NCBI GenBank assembly: GCA_017537925.1
Contig: JAFYJW010000061.1
Location: 76,660-117,316 of the forward strand
Source of the DNA: Synergistes sp.
GTDB lineage: Bacteria; Synergistota; Synergistia; Synergistales; Synergistaceae
Length of the DNA: 40,657 nucleotides
Direction of reading: 5' to 3'
Each line of letters begins with the position of its first letter. Positions within the stretch are counted from its first letter, which is position 1. A program made the translations under genes and the position numbers. Positions 32,108 through 37,701 of the stretch are shown here, in pieces. The notes under the pieces were generated by a model. The model was not told where the DNA came from. It ran no database searches and saw only the letters and a program-made list of their open reading frames with translations.

Positions 32108-33346
32108 CTATTTCTTCTTTTTCTTCCACGGGAAGAAGTCTTCGGGCGCCTTGAAGTTATACACCGGCTTCATGACGTCGATGATGTCGACGGAGTCGCT
32201 GATGACGTCGATTATCGCGTCTATCGATTTGTACGCCATCGGTGCTTCGTCGATGGTGTCCCTGCTGACCGAGGTCGTGTATATGCCTTTCATCGCGGCT
32301 TTGTATTCCTCGATACTGATCTCCATTTTGGCTTTGCTCCTTGACATGATGCGCCCAGCGCCGTGCGGGGCTGAGAAATTCCACTCCGGGTTTCCTCTGC
32401 CCGCCGCGATAACGGAGCCGTCGCGCATGTTTATCGGGATAAGGACTTTTTCTCCTTCGTGCGCCGCGATGGCGCCCTTGCGCAGTATCATCTCGTCAGT
32501 GTCGATATAGTTGTGTATCGTGTGGAATGCGTCTGCCGCTTTCATTCCTGTCCTTTCGAGGATGATACCCGCCATTATCTCCCTGCTTCTTGCGGCAAAG
32601 CGCTGACAGATCTCGATATCGTGCAGGTAGTCGCCGAGCACAGGGCCGTAAAGCCAGCAAAGGTCTTCGGGCACGTCAGGATTCTTTGCCGCATAATCTT
32701 TCTTAAGCTTTGCAAGCGCGGTCTGAATCTCGGAATGCCTGCCTTCCGCCTTATATGTGCGCAGAATCTCTTCTCTTCTTTCAAAGTAGTCCGCGCGTCC
32801 TGCGTGAAGGTCGACTGCTAACTTCTGATAGAGCTCGGCGGTCTGCTTGCCGAGGTTTCTGCTGCCGGAGTGGATGACCAGAAAGAAGGTCCCGTCCGTG
32901 GACCTGTCTATCTCGATAAAGTGGTTACCCCCGCCAAGAGTGCCGAGCGAACGCTCAAGCCTTGTCGTGCCCGAAAGCGAGTCATAGCATTTCAGCGCGG
33001 TCAGGTCAAAGCTTTCGGCGCGTACCTTCCACGTTTCCATACCGGAAGGGATATAGTGCGCGGCTTCGTCTATCTTCTTAAAGTCCAGTTCGCCTGGCGC
33101 AAGCCTTACCGTGTACATGCCGCAGCCGATGTCGACGCCTACGATGTTGGGACATGCCTTGTCTTTTACCGTCATCGTAGTCCCGATAGTGCAGCCTGCG
33201 CCGCCGTGGACGTCGGGCATGATACGTATGCGGCTTCCTTCCGTCAGCTCATAGTCGCACATCCTGCGAATCTGTTCGATCGCGGCCTCTTCAACAACCT
33301 TTGCGTAGCAGACCGCCGTGTTGACTTTTCCTTTTATCTCAAACAA
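32108..33346 (-). CDS. rtcB: RtcB-family RNA ligase
   Basis: A 412-residue GTP- and Mn-dependent RNA ligase that joins 2',3'-cyclic phosphate or 3'-phosphate ends to 5'-OH ends, repairing RNA cut by toxins or nucleases. The metal and guanylate site is intact: VDIGCGM (Asp72, Cys75), LGGGNHFIE (Asn141, His142), HSGSRNLG (His159), HTIHNYI (His278) and the guanylylated His in APHGAGRIMSR (His328). Length equals canonical RtcB (about 410). Start: TTG 33346 with AAGGA 9 nt before it; no ATG lies in frame near. It follows the Ro60-like gene by 52 bases, so the two should be one transcript. In other bacteria RtcB is paired with RtcR, RtcA or Ro60/Y RNA; here the regulators are of WYL type. Confidence 0.95.
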   Translation of the reverse strand: MFEIKGKVNTAVCYAKVVEEAAIEQIRRMCDYELTEGSRIRIMPDVHGGAGCTIGTTMTVKDKACPNIVGVDIGCGMYTVRLAPGELDFKKIDEAAHYIPSGMETWKVRAESFDLTALKCYDSLSGTTRLERSLGTLGGGNHFIEIDRSTDGTFFLVIHSGSRNLGKQTAELYQKLAVDLHAGRADYFERREEILRTYKAEGRHSEIQTALAKLKKDYAAKNPDVPEDLCWLYGPVLGDYLHDIEICQRFAARSREIMAGIILERTGMKAADAFHTIHNYIDTDEMILRKGAIAAHEGEKVLIPINMRDGSVIAAGRGNPEWNFSAPHGAGRIMSRSKAKMEISIEEYKAAMKGIYTTSVSRDTIDEAPMAYKSIDAIIDVISDSVDIIDVMKPVYNFKAPEDFFPWKKKKK

Positions 33347-33398
33347 TTTCTTTCATCCTTTCAAAACGGGCGGGGTCTCATGCCCCGCCCGACGTTCC

Positions 33399-34898
33399 CT
33401 ATGCAGCTATTTTCGCATAGCGCTCGCTTTCGAGCACCTCTCGCATAAAAGTATACGGAGAGAGGACGCCTCCCGCGATCATCGAAAAGAGCCGCGGAGT
33501 CACACCGGAAACCAGAGCAACGCCCTGTTCGTTCATTGTAACAGGCTGCTGGCAATGTCGGCTGGCTACGTTCCAGAATACGACCTGCGGTATCTTATAT
33601 CCGAATGACTCGTATTTATTCCGGGCATTTATGAAATTGACCGCCGACGCGTTGCCGACGCAGGCGTCAAATTCCATATCTGAAATGATTATCAGCTTCG
33701 CCGGAAGTTCTTCCTGAGGCACGCTGTTTTTTACTGCGGCTCTGAGAATCAGATCAAACACCGCTTCCAGATTCGTGTTGGCGACCTGGCTGAAAGAGGC
33801 GGCATAGCAGAGCCTGTCGGCAAACGTTTTGCCTTTCAGCCCGATAAGCTGCGGACTGGCTGAAAACTCTATAAAATGATTCCTGAACGCGCCTTTATTA
33901 TGTTCCGCAAAATAAAGCCCGAGCGAGAGCGCCACGGCCGCCGGCAGAGGCTCTGAACCCCAGTACATGGAGGCGGAGGTATCTATTACAGCAAGAGCGT
34001 TCTCATCGCCGCCGAAATCGGGGATCGCAGCCCATGTGGCGTTCAGCACAGCTTTTTCCGAAGGTGTGATATTCTTCATATAGCTGCCCTTATGGTAAGC
34101 CCAATAATCGCTGAGATACGGCGCCACAAGCTCATAGGGAGCCACGTTATCCGCATGAAGCACCGCTTTCCCGGACGCCGCGGCATCGATAAACGCGCTG
34201 TAGCGCTCGCCGTCGTTGCGCGCAAAAGCCTTTTTGTATTTGAACAACGCCCTTGAAGGCTGCTTTTCATAATCAAAGGAGTAATCCTTTTTGCGGAGGT
34301 TATTCTCTATGATATGTATCTCCGCACGGAGTGCGGACAAAGCCTTTCTGTATTCCGCTTCGGACAATCCGAGCGCCTTCGCCGTCTTCTTTCCCAGGCT
34401 TTTTGTCCCGATGCTCGAGGCATTGACGGACGGCAGCCACTTCGCTAAAAGTGAGACGGGCTTACCGGCTTCCAAAGCCTTCATATCCTCTGAGAACTGA
34501 TTCCTGAGAACTTCGAACATTTCCTTTTCGCAGGTAGTTCCCGCAAGCGAGAGCAGGTCGTCAAAGCGGCCGTATTCGGCTACATATTCCAGGTTTTTCC
34601 TGACGGACGCGGGCTCATTTGCCGCAAGCCAGCCGAAGATCACGCGGAAGACCCGCCTTTCGCCGAGCCCGCCTCTTATATCTCTTGCGAAAAAGAGCAG
34701 CTTCATGGCTGAATCGGCATCTTCGGCATAGGCGCGGGCAAACCTCGCTCTTATCTCCGCATCGCTTTCACGGCGCAGCGCGCCTATCGAAGCAAAGAGG
34801 TCAAGGCAGTCTGATCCTGTGGACAGATATGCCGCCGCTCCGTTTTCCGTCAATGTCATATTCGTCATATTCGCTTCCTGTTTGATATATTCCAGCAT
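33399..34898 (-). CDS. Ro60-like DUF2828/vWA RNA-binding protein
   Basis: A 499-residue protein. Residues about 60-290 match DUF2828, a helical-repeat relative of the TROVE ring: LLFFARDIRGGLGERRVFRV (67-86), LAKWLPSVNASS (151-162) and SRALFKYKKAFARNDGERY (215-233). Residues about 300-480 form a von Willebrand A domain with an intact MIDAS: VIDTSASM (Asp306, Ser308, Ser310), Thr375 in VANTN and Asp407 in ISDMEFD. Ro60 has the same order of HEAT-like repeats and vWA, and binds Y RNA and misfolded RNA. The ATG at 34898 follows AAGGAG by 8 nt; GTG 34907 is within that site. It lies between the Y-RNA-like array and rtcB. The Ro60 role is inferred from architecture and context, not from TROVE sequence identity. 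Confidence 0.82.
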   Translation of the reverse strand: MLEYIKQEANMTNMTLTENGAAAYLSTGSDCLDLFASIGALRRESDAEIRARFARAYAEDADSAMKLLFFARDIRGGLGERRVFRVIFGWLAANEPASVRKNLEYVAEYGRFDDLLSLAGTTCEKEMFEVLRNQFSEDMKALEAGKPVSLLAKWLPSVNASSIGTKSLGKKTAKALGLSEAEYRKALSALRAEIHIIENNLRKKDYSFDYEKQPSRALFKYKKAFARNDGERYSAFIDAAASGKAVLHADNVAPYELVAPYLSDYWAYHKGSYMKNITPSEKAVLNATWAAIPDFGGDENALAVIDTSASMYWGSEPLPAAVALSLGLYFAEHNKGAFRNHFIEFSASPQLIGLKGKTFADRLCYAASFSQVANTNLEAVFDLILRAAVKNSVPQEELPAKLIIISDMEFDACVGNASAVNFINARNKYESFGYKIPQVVFWNVASRHCQQPVTMNEQGVALVSGVTPRLFSMIAGGVLSPYTFMREVLESERYAKIAA

Positions 34899-34931
34899 AA
34901 AGCTCACTCCTTCCGCTTATCATAAAATTAC

Positions 34932-34999
34932 AAGGCACCTTGCGGGATTTGAGCCCGCGAGCCGTGCTGTCAGCTTACCTTTGCTGCTGTGGGTGCCTT
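34932..34999 (-). ncRNA. Y-RNA-like RNA IV, a minimal tRNA mimic
   Basis: 68 nt on the minus strand. The 8-bp terminal stem AAGGCACC/GGTGCCTT closes the unit. A D-like arm CAGC-AAAGGTAA-GCTG (RNA positions 14-29) keeps a GG pair like tRNA G18-G19, and a T arm GCGGG-CTCAAAT-CCCGC (42-58) lies almost next to the acceptor strand. Positions 30-41 replace the anticodon arm. There is no encoded CCA. The ACAGCA motif sits at 10-15. Bacterial Y RNAs with tRNA-like modules (YrlA type) are known, so this is the best candidate RNA of the cluster. It lies 34 bases upstream of the Ro60-like start codon. Confidence 0.72.
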
Positions 35000-35007
35000 T
35001 ATTCAAA

Positions 35008-35020
35008 GAGGCAGAGCCTC
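35008..35020. repeat. Small hairpin between RNA III and RNA IV
   Basis: GAGGC pairs with GCCTC around three bases. It is a possible processing or weak termination signal. Confidence 0.45.
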
Positions 35021-35032
35021 GTTGATTCGGAC

Positions 35033-35104
35033 AAGGCGCATCCTTTTTACGGATAAACTCCGTTTGGTGGTGGTTGGCAATCCGAATTTTGCTGTATGCG
35101 CCTT
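35033..35104 (-). ncRNA. Y-RNA-like RNA III
   Basis: 72 nt on the minus strand, closed by a perfect 9-bp stem AAGGCGCAT/ATGCGCCTT, with ACAGCA directly after the 5' strand. An inner hairpin ACGGA-GTTTA-TCCGT and a long single-stranded CCAACCACCACCAAA part lie between. The 3' strand is preceded by a purine run. It begins only 5 bases after RNA II ends, so the two must be processed from one transcript or be a single structured RNA. Confidence 0.65.
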
Positions 35105-35109
35105 TTTAC

Positions 35110-35212
35110 AAGATGCGTATCCCGACAGGAATATGCCCCGGGCAATGACCCGTTACTGAAACTGGAAACTGGCCTGAATCCGGGTTAGATGCAGCTTTGC
35201 TGTCCGCATCTT
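35110..35212 (-). ncRNA. Y-RNA-like RNA II
   Basis: 103 nt on the minus strand, closed by a perfect 8-bp stem AAGATGCG/CGCATCTT, with ACAGCA at positions 10-15. Inside are ACCCG/CGGGT, a TGCC-CGG-GGCA hairpin and an ATTCC-TGTC-GGGAT hairpin next to the 3' strand. An alternative AGATGC/GCATCT pairing near the 5' end competes. No promoter-like AT-rich sequence precedes it. Confidence 0.6.
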
Positions 35213-35310
35213 TACCGCGCAGACCGGCTTCCGGAAGCAGAGCCTGCAGGATGGTGTTGACGTGGGTTTCCCGCAGGCCGGCTGCCGGATGCCGCAGCTG
35301 CCTTAAACTC
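35213..35310 (-). other. GC-rich spacer between RNA I and RNA II
   Basis: About 98 bases, rich in short self-complementary pieces (GCTTCCGGAAGC, CCGGCAGCCGG, CCTGCAGG). A 5' start AAGGCAGCTGCGGCA resembles the other units but no matching 3' stem strand follows, so it is not called as a fifth RNA. Confidence 0.4.
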
Positions 35311-35390
35311 AAGACGCCGCATTTCGGCCCTTGAATAGAACACATCTCCGAAGAGCAGTTCTTAGTAGAAGGGATTGCTGTATGCGTCTT
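35311..35390 (-). ncRNA. Y-RNA-like RNA I
   Basis: 80 nt on the minus strand, closed by a 7-bp stem AAGACGC/GCGTCTT that can extend with a small bulge. ACAGCA sits at 10-15. Further inside, CCCTT pairs with AAGGG, and a CTC-TTCG-GAG tetraloop hairpin is at the centre. It lies directly after the predicted promoter; the expected transcription start is close to its 5' end, so this unit could be a primary transcript. Confidence 0.65.
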
Positions 35391-35405
35391 TCTGTTTATG
35401 ATGTT

Positions 35406-35433
35406 ATTTTACAGAAGGAAAATAAATTATCAC
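35406..35433 (-). promoter_or_regulatory. Probable promoter of the Y-RNA-like array
   Basis: On the minus strand GTGATA (35428-35433) and TAAAAT (35406-35411) are 16 bp apart. The expected start, at about 35395-35399, is within 10 bases of the RNA I stem. The array is therefore likely transcribed separately from the WYL genes. Confidence 0.55.
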
Positions 35434-35435
35434 GG

Positions 35436-35466
35436 AAAAAAAGCTGCGAACTCTTATTGCCCGCAG
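35436..35466 (-). terminator. Terminator overlapping the end of the second WYL gene
   Basis: On the minus strand CTGCG (35462-35466) pairs with CGCAG (35444-35448), followed by a run of seven T. The stop codon of the WYL gene lies in the loop. Stem is short, so strength is uncertain. Confidence 0.5.
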
Positions 35467-36365
35467 TTTTTCTGCCTGAGAAGTCTTCCTTTGATCAGTT
35501 CCACGAAGTGACGCGGCGCCGTTGCCTTCACCATGGGTCCGAAGGAAAGAAAGCGTATCACTATCTCGGTCTCATCGTCCCTGTCGTACTTTACCGTTAC
35601 CTTATATCTGTCCTCGCCTGTTTTTTCCGCCTGCTTCTCGAAATGGGCGAAATGCATCAGGACCCGTTCAAGCGCATTCCTCTTATCGTACAGCTCAAAT
35701 TCAACGGTCCCGATTCTCGGCTGCTTTTTGCCGCCGGGCTTCTCTTCAAAGGGCTTAGTGTACGGCCTGCAGCTTACGATTCTGCCAAGGTTAACGACGC
35801 CGCCGTATCTGCAGCTCGAGCCTATCAGCCTGAACTTGTCGTCTTTTTCGGAATACTCCAGATACTCGGGCATCATGACCATATGAGTGACGCCGCCCCT
35901 GCGGTTCGTTATGTGGATGCTAAGAGGATATCTGTTCCGCACCGCGTCTAATATGAGCCGGAAGTTTTTGATGTATGCCTCGTCCTCATACGGGTCGCCG
36001 TCTGAGTATCTGTCAAAGACCGAGATATCATCAGGGCCGAAGAGAGGATCTGCGTCCGGCAGATCTATTTCTTCATCGGTAAAGAGCCTTACCCTCGGAT
36101 CGGCATATATCGCTTTGAGCCAGCGCTTCTCAAGCATCGTCAGCGGCATGGTCGGTGTATTCCTCACTGCTGCAGAGCCGTCTTTGCAAAGCAGCTGCCA
36201 GCGCTCCTCCGCTATCGCGGATTCGATATTCGGAAGGCTCTCGCCGAACGCGTTCTTTTCGATTATCCCGCGCAGCTCGCCGCTGCCGAGCGGGCGGGCC
36301 GCCGCGGCTTTCAGTATCCCGGCCACCGCGTTGTAATAGGCGCTGTAGAGTTCGCTGAATATCAC
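35454..36365 (-). CDS. WYL-domain regulator 2
   Basis: A 303-residue protein with a WYL domain at about 145-200: RYPLSIHITNRRGG, then MVMMPEYLEYSEKDDKFRLI and GSSCRYGGVVNLGRIVSCRPY. The Arg and hydrophobic positions of the ligand-binding SH3-like fold are kept. The N-terminal 90 residues are helical without a clear HTH. The C-terminal 80 residues (TVEFELYDKRNALERVLMHF, then FLSFGPMVKATAP) are of WCX type. It starts with GTG 36365, which overlaps the stop of the first WYL gene by 4 bases (GTGA), so both are co-translated and probably act as a heteromeric regulator. WYL proteins sense nucleic acid or nucleotide ligands and control defence and RNA-repair loci. This copy ends at the array terminator. 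Confidence 0.85.
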   Translation of the reverse strand: MIFSELYSAYYNAVAGILKAAAARPLGSGELRGIIEKNAFGESLPNIESAIAEERWQLLCKDGSAAVRNTPTMPLTMLEKRWLKAIYADPRVRLFTDEEIDLPDADPLFGPDDISVFDRYSDGDPYEDEAYIKNFRLILDAVRNRYPLSIHITNRRGGVTHMVMMPEYLEYSEKDDKFRLIGSSCRYGGVVNLGRIVSCRPYTKPFEEKPGGKKQPRIGTVEFELYDKRNALERVLMHFAHFEKQAEKTGEDRYKVTVKYDRDDETEIVIRFLSFGPMVKATAPRHFVELIKGRLLRQKNCGQ

Positions 36366-37612
36366 CGGGAGTCACCGCCTTCCAGCCCGTACATCGCATA
36401 CATTTCCTTTATGTCGTCCCAAAACTGGGTCTCAAGCTCTTTGTTTGAAAAGCTGATATCCGTTATGCGGCAGATGAAAGTCCGAATCCAGGGGACCAGT
36501 TCGCCCGCGTCAAATACGTCCGCGGAAAACCTGCTGCTGTGTTCGTCAAGCTTTTCCACGCTGCCGCAGCGCTTTTCACGCTCAAGGCGCTGATGTATAT
36601 ACGTTTCGTCTGCTTTATATGTCACCGTGAATTCGACATGCTCGATGCGCTCTCCGGACGCGCTCTGCGTGCTGACTCCCCACAGATTGGGCAGCATCCC
36701 GTCAAGCTTTTTGCGGAACTCGTCAAATCTTCCGCAGACCTCCCCGGGCTCAACGGAGATGATATTGTCGGTCCTGAAAGAGATCATGCGCTTAAAGCGC
36801 GGAACGTACGCCATCAGGTACTGCCTGCCCCCCTGCACACTTACCATTATGCGCAGCGGTATCACATATTTTTGCGAGATCCTGCGGTTATGCCTGGTGA
36901 CTGTCTCAATCGCCGCGTATCTTTTTTCAGACATCGCATAAAGAAGAGAGCAGACGATATCGCTGTCCATAGCCGCCGTGATGTAGTGATGCTTGAACGC
37001 AACGTGGCTTTCGTGCGGCTCTATTTTGTCCAGCAGATAGGAGCCGATAACGCCGCATGGAGAAACTTCCGAAAAGAAGTCAAGCATATCGGCGTCTTCT
37101 GCAGTCACAGACTCTGATTCAGCCCGCCGGTAGAACATGGTTTTCCCGCGCTTTTCGGAAACGATGATGCCCTCGGCAATGTATTCGTTCAGCTTCTTGC
37201 GCACAGTCGATGCGTCGAACATTCTGGGCTCGCTGAAGGAAGTAAGATAACCGTCTATCTTCTCAGCTATCTCGTTTAACGAAAGCACAGTATCCGGCGA
37301 GTCCAATATGTCAAAGAGTATGAAGTGCAGAGTGATGTCGCCGTCGGTAAAGCTTTTTGTCTTCCATGCCCTGTACAGGGGATTGTGGCGTGAAAGCCGG
37401 CTGTCTATCGAGATAAAAATGTTCTTTCCGTCGGCTGTCCGGCGGAAGCGCATATGGTCCCCCAGCCAGCTTTCAAGACGGCGGCGTTCGTCATCATATG
37501 AGCGGGCGCTTTTCTTTGTGTATTCCTCCCGGCTCTTGAAGCCGTAGACATAGAACTCCCGCATATAGTCTCGAATGCGGCTGAAGTTCTTTATCAGCTC
37601 GCTGTATGCCAT
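36362..37612 (-). CDS. WYL-domain transcriptional regulator 1
   Basis: A 416-residue protein. The region at about 90-165 is a winged HTH-like part (SLNEIAEKIDGYLTSFSEPR, then DASTVRKKLNEYIAEGIIVS), and the WYL domain is at about 230-295 (KRYAAIETVTRHNRRISQKY, YVIPLRIMVSVQGGRQYLMA, then FRTDNIISVEPGE). A WCX-type C-terminal extension with VEFTVTYKADETYIH follows. This is the complete DNA-binding partner of the WYL-only downstream gene. It starts 89 bases after the helicase stop codon. It probably represses or activates the Ro60-RtcB unit in response to RNA damage; the ligand is unknown. Confidence 0.87.
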   Translation of the reverse strand: MAYSELIKNFSRIRDYMREFYVYGFKSREEYTKKSARSYDDERRRLESWLGDHMRFRRTADGKNIFISIDSRLSRHNPLYRAWKTKSFTDGDITLHFILFDILDSPDTVLSLNEIAEKIDGYLTSFSEPRMFDASTVRKKLNEYIAEGIIVSEKRGKTMFYRRAESESVTAEDADMLDFFSEVSPCGVIGSYLLDKIEPHESHVAFKHHYITAAMDSDIVCSLLYAMSEKRYAAIETVTRHNRRISQKYVIPLRIMVSVQGGRQYLMAYVPRFKRMISFRTDNIISVEPGEVCGRFDEFRKKLDGMLPNLWGVSTQSASGERIEHVEFTVTYKADETYIHQRLEREKRCGSVEKLDEHSSRFSADVFDAGELVPWIRTFICRITDISFSNKELETQFWDDIKEMYAMYGLEGGDSR

Positions 37613-37701
37613 GCCGCCACCGCCTTTCGTTTAAAGTTAAAAGTCTTTTGCCGCCCTGCTGTTTCTAATTCATCGGCATAAATATCTTGCGCACTCTTAT
37701 A

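Larger units (their letters stand above)
34899..35453. other. Non-coding region that carries the Y-RNA-like array
   Basis: About 555 bases between the Ro60-like and second WYL genes. It holds a terminator/promoter pair (35406-35466) and four stem-closed units (RNA I to IV). The 79-residue frame on the minus strand at 35106-35345 lies across RNA I and II and is rejected as a gene. Confidence 0.75.

Noticed and set aside
34932-34999. RNA IV as a normal tRNA gene
   Set aside because: It has T and D-like arms but no anticodon arm, no encoded CCA and an over-long 8-bp stem, so it is listed as a tRNA mimic.
35213-35310. Fifth Y-RNA-like unit
   Set aside because: The 5' side resembles the others (AAGGCAGCTGCGGCA) but no complementary 3' strand or CTTG end is present.
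35106-35345. 79-residue open frame on the minus strand within the RNA array
   Set aside because: It crosses RNA I and II, has no ribosome site or family match, and its conserved features are the paired stems, not the codons.
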